A stretch of 64,000 nt of DNA from Ridgeia piscesae (taxonomy: Eukaryota; Annelida; Polychaeta; Sabellida; Siboglinidae). Shown here piece after piece: positions 11,593 to 23,525 of the stretch (position 1 is its first letter; each line of letters starts with the position of its first letter). The notes beneath the pieces are model-generated. The model was not told the origin of the DNA. It made no database searches and was given only the letters and a program-made list of their open reading frames with translations. Position numbers and translations under genes: made by a program. The stretch is from positions 26,486 to 90,485 of the forward strand of contig JAODUO010001772.1 in assembly GCA_025642075.2 (NCBI GenBank). The letters are read 5' to 3'.

Positions 11593-14275
11593 TACAAGAT
11601 ACAAGATACAAGAAGCTTTATTTAACGTCGGTTTACATGTGAATTGATAACATTAGCTCATCTGAGCTATTTTCCGACAAACAAGTGTAAAGCAACGAGA
11701 CATAACACATAAAAACATACAGAGTATTTAAAATGACAACAATAAAACATATAAAATACGTGTAATGAGTACAAAATAAATAATACATGCATGTATAATA
11801 ATAATATGTTTTTTGTTTTGTTTTTTCACTTTGGGCAATCATAGCGATTGAAAATGGTACATAAAACATGCAAAGTATATTAGTTAAAATAGAGTAAAAT
11901 AATATATAATTTAAGACATTAGCATACGTATAAGTTAAAATGTAGAGAATATATGATATGTATATATAAAACTAATTTAAATAATTTAAGACATTAAAAC
12001 ATATTTATGTGATTATTTGACTAAAATTATTAAATAAAAAATACTTTAAAACATTAAAATAAATAGACTAAATTAAGGCTTTACAATATTTTACACATAT
12101 CCATATTGCATGTATACAATGAAAGCTATATTCATAATATTGGCATAGCGACAAACATGTTAGCTGTTAGCTGTTTACCTGCATATAGAACAATTGCATG
12201 ATGGGCCATCCCAATTCCGGATCAGTCTGCGAAACTCGCCGTAGTTTACTATTTTTCGCATTTCATTTGGCAGGCTGTTCCAGATCTGGGGCCCATCATG
12301 AACCAATGATTTAAGTCCATATTTAGACGTGTTTGCCTTAGGGACAACTGCAGTGTTATCCTTTCGCATGGAATACTGGGAACATTTTAGCATAATGAGA
12401 TTTTGAATAAAAGTTGGAGCAATATTATTTACAATTTTGAATACTTCGCATGCCATTTCTTTTATCCTTTTAACGTGGAGGTGTTCGGTGTTAGCGGTCT
12501 TTAAAAGGTCATGATGCGTGGATGAATAATCATTGTAAATAAATCGAAGTTTTTTGGTGCTAGATTGGCTATAAAAATGCCAGATCAAAGGACAGTAGTT
12601 GAAGTTTGATGTTATGAATGATTTGAAAATTGCAAGTTTCCCTTGTCGAGTAAGGAGATGACCCAGACGTTTTAAGACCGCTAACTGTCTAGCTGCCTTT
12701 TTGCAGATGTTAGCGATATGTGTGTTAAAAGTTAACGAATGATCAATCTCAATGCCGAGAAGGACAACAGAGTTTTCACAGTGAATGGTAATGTTTTCAA
12801 AAGTAAAATTTGTTATGTCCCTTGTTCCCCTCTTGCCGAAGCTAATTGCTTGGAATTTGGATGGGTTAGCCTTCATCTGGTTGATATTGAACCACTGTAA
12901 TGTAGAAGTACAATCTTGTTGCAAGGTGTGAATGAGAGTGTCAGAACTTGAGTGAGCATAAGACAGGGTGTTATCATCAGCATAATTGTAGAGAGGACTT
13001 ATCCAAAAAGTGAAAAATATCATTAATAAAAACATTGAAAAGAAGAGGGCCAATAATAGAGCCTTGGGGTACACCTCTGACGATGTCAGCCCACTCACTG
13101 TAGTGAGGTCCTAATTTCACTCGGTGTTTCATGTTGCTTATATAATTACTAACTAAACTGCATGATTTATCAGAAAGGCCATAAGCATTGAGTTTACCTA
13201 AGAGCAGGCTGTGAGGGAGGCAATCAAAGGCATTTGTCAAGTCCATGAGAATGGCTGCGACATACTTATGGCTGTCAAGTGCCTTGCGCCAATCCTCTAC
13301 TAGTCTCAGTAGAGTGGACTGACACCCCATGCCCGGCCTGAAAGCACCGAGGAAAGGGTTGAACATATTCTCAAAATGAGTGCTTAATTGGGAGTTGATG
13401 GCCTTTTCATATAGCTTAGAGATGAACGGGAGAATGCTAATCGGTCTGTATTTTTGCTTGTCTAAAGGATCTTTTTTCTTATACACCGGGATGACTTGCG
13501 CTTCTTTAAGTCTGTTTGGGAAGGCTGAGGTCGCAAATGAGAGGTTTATTAATTTTGCAAGTGGTTCCGAAATTGTTTTACTACAAGATTTTATGATTTT
13601 TGCAGGGATGCCATCGACCCCAGTGGCTTTTTTGAGTTAGATTTAGTGATGAATGTATATATGATCTCAGAGGTGACGGGACTAAAATCAAAAGCAGTAG
13701 GAGCAGGGATGTGGTCTGTTATTTTTTGGATGCTGGGGTGGTTTAATATGTCATCCGGGATAGGTACAGATGATATGTCTTGGGCGGCATTTACAAAGAA
13801 CTCGTTCAGGGTACTCGCAACAGAGATTTGGTTTGATATGATATTATCGTTTTCTGAGAGTATTATTACAGGGTCTTTTAAGAGCCCTTTGTTTGACAAA
13901 AATGGTTTTACGGTGGGCCAGAAGTCTTTAGACTTGGGTCCACCGGCACACCTCTCGGAAAAATAATGTCTTATTGACTGTCGTTTTAGTTTTGTACAGA
14001 GATTTCTTTGCATACGGTAAGCTTCCCAGTTGGCTGGAGTACGCCATGTTTTGTATTTGTTGAAAAACATTTGACTTTTTAAAGACTGCTTTTCGAAGTT
14101 TGGAGTTCATAAATGGGGTTTGCTTGGTTTTGACAGTTTTCTCTTTGATCGGGGCATGGTCATTTAAAACATCGGTGAGGAGGACTTCATGAGCCCAGTA
14201 GATGTCATCCGTATTGAAGGAATGTTTTAAAATGTTTTTCTTCTCATGGGCAACACAAGCCATAACAAGCGTAGG
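11593..14275 (-). mobile_element. CR1/Jockey-type LINE, 5'-truncated, inside intron 2 of the C4-like gene
   Basis: Lies in the same orientation as the host gene. From 5' to 3' on the minus strand it has the inter-domain segment (LNDHAPIKEK, 14160-14150 region), the linker WPTVKPFLSNKG, the RT with YKKKDPLDKQKYRPISILPFISKLYEK, the AFRPGMGCQSTLL block, ILMDLTNAFDCLPH, RGVPQGSIIGPLLF, catalytic NYADDNTL, a LLGIEID block, and a C-terminal SLVHDGPQIWNSLPNEMR thumb segment ending at 12175. At least three frameshifts (about 14060, 13590 and 13000) break the ORF. A roughly 580-bp 3' UTR ends in tandem copies of a 7-mer (TCTTGTA on the minus strand, 11593-11613), like CR1-type tails. The endonuclease and ORF1 are missing. 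Confidence 0.9.
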
Positions 14276-14439
14276 CTGTTTGAAATGATTAAAGTATTAT
14301 TCGTAAAGTTGTTTAACACTCCAGTATTAAGTTTGGTTATTGCTAACTGAATAAATAGTTATGTTTGCTTTCGTTTTTCTTACTTCCATTTTCCAAAAAC
14401 AAAATGGCGTATGACACGTTTTTCCCGCTAAAGTGTTCC

Positions 14440-14535
14440 TCTCCGTGACCGCTCGCCCGACCGTTCGCCCGACCGTTCGCCCGACCGACCGTTCGCCCGA
14501 CCGACCGTTCGCCCGACCGACCGACCGACAGTAAT
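14440..14535. repeat. GC-rich CCGTTCGCCCGAC minisatellite
   Basis: Tandem CCGTTCGCCCGAC(CGAC) units in intron 2, about 100 bp from the exon 2 donor. Read on the minus strand it gives a Gly-Arg-Ser-Val pattern that is not part of the spliced coding sequence. Confidence 0.9.
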
Positions 14536-14632
14536 TGTTGCACGAAAGGTTTCATTTGTGTTAACTCGTTTACGTGAATAACAACCATAGGTTGCCTTTG
14601 TCTTCCATTAAACGAAGCATTTATATATTTAC

Positions 14633-14728
14633 CCGCATAAACCAGTGTTGTGCCATTTCCAGGACACGTCGTTCTCCCCCACCGGATGTACACAGCGCCT
14701 CCAGTGGATGAGTGACGACTGTCACTAT
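14633..14728 (-). CDS. Secreted short-chain collagen C4-like protein, exon 2
   Basis: A 96-bp exon between acceptor TTTTGTTCCAG (AG at 14730-14729) and donor GCGG|GTAAAT (GT at 14632-14631). It codes for about residues 99-131, including GGAVYIRWGRTTCPGNGTTL and VYAG. The RWGRTTCP motif marks the start of the C4-like C-terminal domain, and the VYAG|VAGG junction with exon 3 is the family's usual sequence. Both splice phases are 1, so exons 1, 2 and 3 join without a stop. Confidence 0.87.
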
Positions 14729-15484
14729 CTGGAACAAAATATGTTAGTATATGCGATGCATACATTTATATATAGTTGAATATGGCTTAAAAGTAATGTA
14801 TATCCGTAAATATTGTCATAATAAAACAAACAATATGAAGTTTGTATAGTTTTGTTGGTACATACTAAGAGTGTAATCAATAGAGCCTATACTTGATATG
14901 TGTCAGACTTACAAGCGTATAGACATAGATATATTGATAATATTGGCTGAGTTGATCTGCTTTGCAAAGGAATATTCGTTTTTTAAAGATAAAACCTCCT
15001 CTTTACTACAATGTACTGTAAATGTTGTCTTAAAGAACACTCAGTCAATCTTGTGCCTGGGAATGTGTCCCAATCTTTTAGCGTTGCACTCCAGAGTAAT
15101 TCCCATGTTTTCCCCAACATTACGGTTGTGATAACGGGGCACCCACGTGATACTCGTTTCCGGTCATATTTTGTGAGACTTAGCAGTCGTACACATCTGG
15201 ACTCCAACTCGTTGTCAGGAATTGTCGTTCAATCAAATATTAAATCTTCGGTACAATAGTTTGGTGCCGTCTACACTCAACGGAATATTAAATGTCAAGG
15301 AAAATCAACAGGTTCCGTACAATGCAGCCGGATTCCGAGTTTTCCATACAACAACAAGTGCAAGCGTAAAAAATGAAAGATATCGATGAAAGTCCAACTT
15401 TACAAGGTCAACGTAACGGGTAATTTTGATGGAGCGATTCGAGGTGCGTGCCTAGACTACAAAAGATCCGGTTAATATCCCTAC
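14729..15484 (-). other. Intron 1 of the C4-like gene
   Basis: A 756-bp intron with GT at 15484-15483 and AG at 14730-14729 on the minus strand. Open frames inside it show no recognised domain. Confidence 0.7.
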
Positions 15485-15779
15485 CTGTAGTGACTCTCGC
15501 CAGTTTTGTCTGTAAACTGCTCACATCACTGACGAGTTTGTTGTTGTGCTCACGCATGACTCTCATGTCACTCGTCAGCTGTCTGACTTGTTCCTGGAGC
15601 GCGATCACGGAGCTCTTCCATATCTGGTCGTCGACGCTGGGACCGGGAGTCTGGGCGCAGTCGCTCGTGCGAACCTTGAACGAGTACACGCAGCCGGAGT
15701 TGTCCCCCGCTGTGCTTTGGCCGTGTGTTACACACGCGACGGAAAGAAGCAGGCTCAAGGATAGAATAACATTTACCAT
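15485..15779 (-). CDS. Secreted short-chain collagen C4-like protein, exon 1 (signal peptide and coiled coil)
   Basis: The start is set at the ATG at 15779-15777 because it opens directly into a signal peptide (MVNVILSLSLLLSVACVTHG). An upstream in-frame ATG at 15911 would add 44 polar residues before it. After the signal peptide come a short Cys-containing segment (residues 22-50: NSGC, SDCAQ) and a predicted coiled coil (about residues 52-97: IWKSSVIALQEQVRQL, SDMRVMREHNNKLVSDV), which may oligomerise the protein. The donor is ACTACAG|GTAGGG, phase 1. The total protein is 295 residues. No Gly-X-Y collagen tract separates the coiled coil from the C-terminal domain. Confidence 0.87.
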
Positions 15780-15789
15780 ATTGAATCCG

Positions 15790-16334
15790 ACCACATTGAC
15801 TTGACGACAACCCGAGTACATCGTATCTGATTCACTGCTCACTGTCTGTCTGTCCATGCGACAAATGAGGGCGAACACTGGTGTTACAGGAAGTGGCGAC
15901 TGCGATGTCAACAGGCAAATTATTGTTGTCGTAGAATGGTCAATGGGAGACTTTATATGTCAGTTTTATGCTATGTTCGCCAGGTGGCGTCATACGTCAC
16001 CTGGCTTACAGGGTTCGCGGTAAATAAGAACTCCATCGGCACGACGTAAATAAGATTAGCCATTTCATTTGTTTTTAGTACACATTATCATCATTATGTC
16101 GTAATATGAAGAAATGTATTTAGCACAATTGAAATGTCAACTGAGGAAACGTGATGCGAGAGTTACGGGAAGAAAATGGGAATTGTTTCTAGGACTGCTG
16201 AAAGTTATACATATCACACACGTGATGGTGTCTGTCTCACATGTCTGATGCCAGAACATTATTTCAAGATTGCTTGTAATGTCTATATTTTCTACACGTT
16301 TCATCCTTTTATGTTTATTTTTTTCATGAGGTCA
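15790..16334. other. Upstream region of the C4-like gene
   Basis: Contains the candidate TATA box. Nothing else recognised before the hAT-like element at 16343. Confidence 0.4.
15951..15957 (-). promoter_or_regulatory. Candidate TATA box of the C4-like gene
   Basis: ATATAAAG on the minus strand, about 175 bp upstream of the chosen ATG, so a 5' leader of roughly 140 bases is implied. This is a motif match only. Confidence 0.4.
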
Positions 16335-16342
16335 ACTAGCAT

Positions 16343-18338
16343 CAGAGATGGAGTAATCGTACTCGTGTACTTGTACTCGTACTCGAGTACGAGTACTTTT
16401 TGAGTACTCGTACTCGTACTCGAGTACGGAGGAAAGTAATCGTACTCGTACTCGAGTACATTACCAAAGTAATCGTACTCACGATTACTTCTCACGATTA
16501 CATTTTTTTCATATGAACAGTTGCAAGCAAATATATTAGACAGATAAAAATGGCAATAGTAGAAGTAATCTAATAAATGTAATAATAATAATCAAGGTAT
16601 TCATTTTCTATTACTGTTGAGCATTTCAGTTAAATAAATAGTCAGTCAGATTTCCCTAATTAATACCTTGTCTTCCCAGAGAAGCAACATCTCCTCACCC
16701 TCCTGCTTAGTACAAAGTACAAGTTATATTGTGACAGTCCCTGGGAAGCACTGCAGGAGATAACCATCCCCGAACATGTTGCTTTGTAATTTTAGAAGCC
16801 AGGCCACAGCCCCACCTGTACTGTTTGCTCTGTCGGTATGGTGTGAATGACTGGTCATATTTCCAACATCCAGAATCCTGACTTGGACTGGGCGGTTAGC
16901 TGCTAAAGCCCTGTCTATTATGTTTAATTAAGTGCAAACTGTAAACCTGTCTAAATCCACAACCATTCTGTTTCTGTCCCATCCAGACATGGGGTCAAAA
17001 ACATTGAAATATATTTAAATACAAATATTATTGAGGGTTTACAAATACTTTTTAATATAAATGTATTTAAATACGAATACATTGAAAAGTATTTCAAATA
17101 CTTTTTCATATATTTTTCAAATAATTTTCATTTTGTATTACTATGTAGGTAAAAGAAAAGCAACATATATTGAGACATCTAGTTTATAGGCATAATTAGT
17201 GTTTTGCTCATATGATGACAGGCAGACCAGTGCTAGGGAGTATTGTTATTGCTAACTGCATCACAGTGACCACTGAGTGAAAGAGGTAAAGGCCAAAATA
17301 TATTGTTTGTATGTTAAGCCAGGAGGTCCATAATAATACAATGCCTATGTTGCCATCAGAAGAGACACTGCTAATCATTGCTACCATGTTGTGAGGAAGG
17401 CTCAACTTCAAAGTCAGCCAGGAAACCAGAATAACCTGGTGCCAAATTGAAGCCTGACTAAAGAACAATAGGGGATATTGACCTATGGTCACTGTTAGGT
17501 CCATCCTCTGGTTGTGAGCAAACACAAGTTGTGGTCACTGCAGGGCTAGGGGGAAGGAAGCCTGCTGTTAAGTGTCTTCATTAGTAATTAACACTGTTGG
17601 GTGAAGTTGCAGTGCATTAAGGTAATTAGTTTGGCAGGCATTACATGTGACTGTGAAAAAGAAATGTTGATACTGACAATGTATTTCCAAAACATATTTG
17701 AACAACTCAAATACTTTAGGAAGGTATTTAAATACAAATACTTTTAATTCCTAAACATCAAATACAAATACTTTAAAAAGTATTTAAATACTTTCAAATA
17801 CATTTATATTTGACCCCATGTCTGGACCCATCTGATATACTACTCTTTTGAATATGCCCCCCTAGTTTTGAAGTGTTGTTATTGTAATGTATTTGATCAT
17901 GTGTATTTGAAATTTTTAAATGCCTCCTATTTGTATTTGATTCAGAAACCATAAATTAAATTATTAATCCAGCATTAAATGATTCATCCAATACCTGAGA
18001 AAGTCGTCTAATTATTAATAATAATAACACCTGGATAGTGGATAGCAGTAATCAGTTAGAACATTAGTGACACAACAACAGAACAAGAATGACACCTAGG
18101 GATTCCATGAAAGTCGCCTTTATGTTAGAAACAGGATATTCATTAAAGTAATCATGAAAGTAATCATGATTACATTCTAAAGTAATCGTACTCGTACTCG
18201 AGTATATTGTAAAGTAATCGTAGTCGTACTCGAGTACATTTGTTTTCTGAGTACTCGTACTCGTACTCGTACTCATGCATGTTCAAAGTAATCGTACTCG
18301 TACTCGAGTACATTTGTATTGTACTCACTCCATCTCTG
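16343..18338. mobile_element. hAT-like non-autonomous element, outer element of a nested composite (copy 1)
   Basis: Begins CAGAGATGGAGT and ends ACTCCATCTCTG, a perfect 12-bp terminal inverted repeat. It is flanked by an exact 8-bp direct repeat ACTAGCAT (16335-16342 and 18339-18346), the target-site size of hAT transposons. Both ends carry subterminal AGTAATCGTACTCGTACTCGAG motifs. There is no transposase. A second hAT-like element is inserted at 16984-17824. Confidence 0.92.
16984..17824. mobile_element. hAT-like inner element, nested in 16343-18338
   Basis: Ends are CAGACATGGGGTCAAA and TTTGACCCCATGTCTG, a perfect 16-bp inverted repeat. The flanks are GTCCCATC (16976-16983) and GACCCATC (17825-17832), an 8-bp duplication with one difference. 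Subterminal regions are rich in AAATACATT / AAATACTTT blocks. There is no transposase frame. Confidence 0.9.
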
Positions 18339-18346
18339 ACTAGCAT

Positions 18347-19905
18347 ATAATGTTAAGTATTTATTAATAGTTTACTAGTTCATATATATATATTATTACA
18401 ATTGACACAAATATTATATTGCTGTAGTAATTTATTATTAATGAACTACTATGTATAATATTTTATACTTATTTATTCTGCAGTTGCCTATATAATATTT
18501 TATATACAACCTAAAATATGTATATTCATACCTTATATACTTCTATTTCGTGACTACAGATATATAATATAAATTACAACTGTGACATCTCTGATTAATT
18601 ATAGTTTTTCTGGTTCAGTTTCCGTACAACATCGATTTACCTAAACGTATTCCTATGATTTTACTTGTACTTTTATTATATTTATTTCTTATAATTTGTC
18701 AACTATTGTTGTAAACACTTCTGAAGAGAGTTTGTACTTTGTACTTACTATTATTATTATTAGAGCAACCACAGGTTAAAAAGAAAGCTGTTACCTATAT
18801 GCTGCACTTGAAGGTTCAGTAGTTTGAGCCCTATGTGTGACACAGTCAACATTGCAGATTTACGTGACTCGAAGACCTTGTCTCAGCATAATAATGTTCA
18901 TGCACACAGGGATTCGTTTGAGTAATTTATTTGACACATTATTGTAGCGTATGCATGACGTGTTAGACACCCAAATATGAATATTGCTTTGCCTACAGAA
19001 CGTTTGCAGCATGGTGTGAATATCTATAATTATATTACCGTTCCATGGATTGATGAGACAATCAACTGTGAATATTACTATGTGCCTATGTCATGTCAGC
19101 TGTATACTATTTACGAAGACGAAGTGTTGAGCCTACAGTGTACTGCGAGCAATAAACTATAACTAGATACAACTACACATGTTTGAGTATTTGTCTTACC
19201 AACAAAGGTAAACTAGTGTATTTCCCATAACGAGTGATCGATAACTAATTGTTATTCTTTGCTTGAAACGGCAGCCGTGTTCAGATACGTCATAAATTAG
19301 TGTTGCATAAATATACATACACAAATACTACACAAATATAGACACTGCTATTTTAAAACATTCAGCGTTTATGTTAATGCTTACCAGCGTTTAATGATAA
19401 GCCTCTTTGACGATATAAAATTGGTAATTGTGCCATTCATTATTTCGCTCATTCAAGCGGGTTTTTGTTTTAATTTTTTCAATCCGTCCTTCTTCCTTTG
19501 TTCCCTTCCATCCTTTCCTTCATCCATGTTTCTTTCCTCTCGTTCATTACTTGTAATTATTGAAGAACCCCATCCAGCCGTCTATGGTCACTGTCCTGAA
19601 ATAAAAGGTCAGCTTGTAGTTTTATCTAGGTATTATTGTACGTATCACTCTTGGTAATCAATACTAATCATCTCGTTGCTATAATTTACTAACTGCCACA
19701 CACACCCACACACACACGCACGCACGCAAACACACACAACTCACACTATAGACCAGTGAATTTAACATCGGTGATTTGCAAACTATTAGAAAGAATAATT
19801 TAAAGATCACCTGGTTGATTTTCTTGTTAAAATAAATTGATAAACCCATCTCAACATTGTTTTTTAAAAGCGAGGCCATGCTTAACAAATATGTTATGTT
19901 TTTTG
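18347..19905. other. AT-rich intergenic stretch, no gene recognised
   Basis: Small open frames only. A CA/GC-rich patch near 19695-19738 is simple repeat. Nothing else can be supported. Confidence 0.4.
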
Positions 19906-19909
19906 TAAG

Positions 19910-20985
19910 ATGTCACAAATTGGGTAGATGAAAGATCACCAGTAGATATAATCTACTTAGATTTAAAAAAGCCTTTGACAAAGTGCCACATCAAAGATTA
20001 CTACTTAAACCGTAGGCCCATGGCATAGGACATTGTATGATTAACTGGATAGAAAATGGCTTATTGACAGAAGACAAAGAATAGTATATGACGGGGAGAT
20101 TTCAAACTAGAAATCGGTTTTGAGTGGAGTACCGCAGGGATCAGTATTGGAACCTATCGTATTCTTAATATATATCACTGATTTGGATGATGACATAACA
20201 AGCAAGGTGTTGAAGTTTGCGGACGACACAAATGTTTTTAGGAATATTAAAGGTGATGCAGATAGACAGCATTTACAAGATTATCTTAATAAGTTGACAG
20301 AATGGTCTGAGAAGTGGCAAATGTTCTTTAATTTTGGGAAGTGTAAGTGCCTCCACACAGGAGATGAGAATGAAGATGCACAATATACAATGGACGGTAC
20401 TGTACTAAATACTAAGGAAAAGGACTTAGGGTTAACTATTATTGCTGACATGAAGGTGTCATAACAGTGTGGAATTGGAGAAGGGAAACCAAATTATTGG
20501 ATTAATTAGGCGAAATATAGTGTACAAAGAAAAAGAACTAATAATACCGCTGTTTAAAACAATAGTTAGGCCTCATTTAGAATACGATATACAAGCATGG
20601 AGGCCATATCGCTGGCAAGGAGGATATTGATATGCTAGAAAGAGTACAAAGGAGAGCAACCAAAATGATACAAAAACTCAGGAATATTAGTTATGAAATG
20701 CGTCTAGAATGTGATTTAACAGCACTAGAAGCCAGAAGATTGAGAGGAGATCAGATTGAGGTGTTTAAAATATTGAATGGGTATTGACAGAAATATTTTT
20801 CTCGGTCAAAGAAGAGAGAAGGACTAGAGGATATGGAGTTACATTAGCAAAGAAGCAGTGTAGACTAGATATTAGAAGATTTTCATTTTTACAAAGAACA
20901 TAAACGAATGGAACATGTTATCAGCTGATTGTGTAGGTGCTAGTACTGTTAATATATTTTAGAATAAAATCGACATATACCTAAG
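19910..20985 (+). mobile_element. CR1-type LINE fragment (RT to C-terminus)
   Basis: Carries IIYLDLKKAFDKVPHQRLL (about 19950-20010), SGVPQGSVLEPIVFLIYI (20123-20175), the catalytic KFADDTNVF (20212-20240), LTEWSEKWQMFFNFGKCK, KEKDLGLTI, and downstream LERVQRRATKMIQKL and RRLRGDQIEVFKILNG blocks. Scattered stops and frameshifts show it is dead. Both the endonuclease and the 5' end are missing. Confidence 0.88.
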
Positions 20986-21119
20986 ACGGGCGGGGTATAC
21001 TTAGATAGATACGTTGGACTCTCGATAAGCCAATGGGTTTCCTAGTCCACCTGCCATCTAGAGTTGAATCTCTAGGTGGCAATCTTGTTAAATAGGATAC
21101 CGATTGCTTTCGATGAATT

Positions 21120-21335
21120 CTGAAAACTCCCTGACTATTGCCAGAGCAGTTCTGGCAGTAAGCGTGAAACAGGTCACTTTTCAATAGTGCTTTATACACT
21201 TGTATTGATGTGGCTATCATGGGTGTAGAAGACAAATTGTTCCATATAACCGCCGAGCAAAACACGAAAGGGTGATCACAGTGGGTGGCAGTTTGTGAGG
21301 GAGTTACGAACAAAAGGCAACGCTGCAAGGCAGAT
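21120..21335 (-). mobile_element. LINE C-terminal fragment
   Basis: The minus-strand frame contains HPFVFCSAVIWNNL followed by SIQVYKALLKSDLF, the usual shape of the C-terminal region of CR1/Jockey-type RTs (F...A..WN.LP..., then F...LK..LF). Confidence 0.55.
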
Positions 21336-21499
21336 CCTGGGTTCTGTTGATGGATCGGTGGGTAATTAACTCCCCCAACTTGTCCAGCGCTAGCCCATTC
21401 AATGCACAGTACGTAAACAGCAGCAATTCTTAGGTTGGACTGAGATGAATGGACAGGTAGTGTAATTGCTCACAGTGATGTTCAGCGCATACAGGATCC

Positions 21500-21800
21500 C
21501 TGCATGGCTGACATATGCACGAAACGATATGTGAGGTTTCATCACTTTGGTGATGACATCCGGCTATATGTCAGCTATAATCTGTGGTATCTGATGTGCA
21601 GGAAAACGCAAGACAGCTGTTCATCCAGTGCATCGCAGAAATAAGAGCATGAATGCTGATTGATGCATCAACTTAAAGAAAACAATGAGACAATTGAGTT
21701 GATAGTCCGACTTCAAACTAAATGGACTAACCTTGAAATCAACGGACGCAGTGAGAAATCTAAGCTGCCACTTTGACAGACACGTGCAGGTGGACTGTCT
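21500..21800 (+). mobile_element. LINE reverse-transcriptase fragment
   Basis: Translates in pieces to HHFGDDIRLYVSYN (a degenerate F-x-DD catalytic box with Gly in place of Ala), then IAEIRA..LIDAST and TDAVRNLSCHFDRHVQVD, matching the order of CR1-type RT motifs. Several frameshifts. Confidence 0.6.
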
Positions 21801-21977
21801 CGTGTCCAGCTACTGCTCTTGACATATTACCAACTACGTCTGACCAGGGCCGCCCTGATCAACAACATTCGACACTTGGTGACGCTCTGCCTTCAATAGT
21901 GCTAAGACACCTCGACCATCTGCTTCGGTGGCTTGAACATTGGACAGATCGACACACCGGCCGACTTCGATTGAGCT

Positions 21978-22101
21978 ACGCGAGTAAGTTGAGTAACGCG
22001 GGTACCAGCCGAACACCCAAGATCAAGTGTTCACGTGACCATTTTTTACCTAGATAAACAACGTGAATCTCCAAGGCCGCTACTCGAGGCAATCGCGGTT
22101 T
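21978..22101. repeat. Dispersed repeat, copy 2 (partner at 4484-4609)
   Basis: Direct repeat of the segment at 4484-4609, ending at GGCAATCGCGGTTT in both copies. Confidence 0.7.
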
Positions 22102-23440
22102 AAAGAAAATTCCTTATATGGAATTTCATGTATTCTGTTATTTATAAATAGGCAACATAACGATTATATAATAACAAGAATATACTACTTTATTTGTTAC
22201 GCATACATACTGCAGCCCGCAAACGAAATGACACATGAACAATGAATGACATTGCACCAGGAAACTAAAAGGAATTCGCTGGTGGCTTCATTGTCGCGAC
22301 ATATGTGTTATGTCATGCGGGCCTATGACGACGTTCTGTTGAAAGTATTCATACAAATGAGTCTGGATTTTGATTTCCGTTTTTTGTTTTTGTTTGTAAT
22401 AACCGAACTGTTCCCAAATAGCGTGTTTCAGTTATATTGTCCGAGGGTTATTAAAAGCAGAAGCACTTTGCCGGTGACAGTGATCACGGAAATCATGAAT
22501 TGTAATTGATTATTATGATGGTTGCCATGGCATTAGCGACAAGTACTTGTGTTTGGCGATCTTGACTAATAATGAAGAGTGCCATTTTTCGCGCAGTACA
22601 ACCTGTTTGGGAGAAACATATACATGTGTTATGATTATGTGCATTGATACAACTTGTCACATATAAGTGCTTATCGAAACTACAACGTACAGCAATGTAA
22701 AATGCAAATCCCGTAAAAGACACATACGGCCTAAAATCGTGTTTATTATCTGCACTACGTAAATCGCTATATGTCTATGATAGTGAGGTAAACTCAATAT
22801 TAAATCGGACATTTAAGATAAGAAATGTATAACACAAGATATTTTATATTCATCAGCTACAACTGTCATCAATCGTAAGAATATTATTCTTGTGTCCAGT
22901 CCCCAAACAGCTCCAGTCGCTCGGAGTCTCGCCATATATCGTGACCCACTATTTTATATCACTGTTTGGTTTAAAAAAAAACCTACACAATAAATTTATC
23001 TTTTCAAGTGTCAGTTAATTGAAATCACGTAAATTCATTCAACCCACTCGTTGACAAAACCTTTGATAACACCACTTAAAATAACACATCTTCAGCAGAA
23101 TAAACACTATCTCTTTAGTACAAAATAAAACAATACAAAAGAAATAGTGTATAGTTCAGATTTAAGAGATTGAATCTGAAATATAATGATTGCTCTTTAA
23201 AAAAATGAATTGTGAAAATATTTCTGAATAAAATAAAACACAAATGTACAAATGCATGCTTGTAGTAACGGAAAATTCTACACTACAAATTTACCAATTT
23301 ATCAGCTGAGAAAAGCATATGATATTGCACCGACAGTCGATTTGCACCAAACCACTATTCCAAAATAGGGATGTGAGGTTGTCACCGCTGCGTGGCCGAA
23401 ACAATGGGAGCCCGACTTGACTTGTAAAACTATAAAACGT
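22102..23440. other. Intergenic, nothing recognised
   Basis: AT-rich. Small frames without family resemblance. Confidence 0.35.
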
Positions 23441-23446
23441 ATTACT

Positions 23447-23525
23447 CTGACCCTAACCCTAAATCTGACCCCAACCCAGACACTAACCACAAACCTGACC
23501 TTAACTTTAAACCTAGCTAACCCAA
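23447..23525. repeat. Degenerate CCCTAA/CCTGAC-like repeat
   Basis: Variants such as CCCTAACCCTAAATCTGACC and CCAACCCAGACACTAACC resemble a decayed interstitial telomere-type or 6-mer tandem array. The rest of 23526-24990 shows no gene apart from a short (TTA)n at about 24284-24308. Confidence 0.45.

Noticed and set aside
12175..14263. Host gene for a reverse-transcriptase-like protein
   Set aside because: Frameshifts, a CR1-like 3' tail and a second 3'-end copy at 8091-8433 show it is a dead LINE inside an intron.
14343..14765. Single 140-residue minus-strand ORF covering exon 2
   Set aside because: Only 14633-14728 is coding. The rest is intron containing the CCGTTCGCCCGAC repeat; the splice donor at 14632 and phase agreement with exon 3 show this.
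18064..18276. Thr/Ser-rich 70-residue minus-strand ORF (and similar at 59886)
   Set aside because: Produced by the TACTCG subterminal repeats of the hAT-like element.
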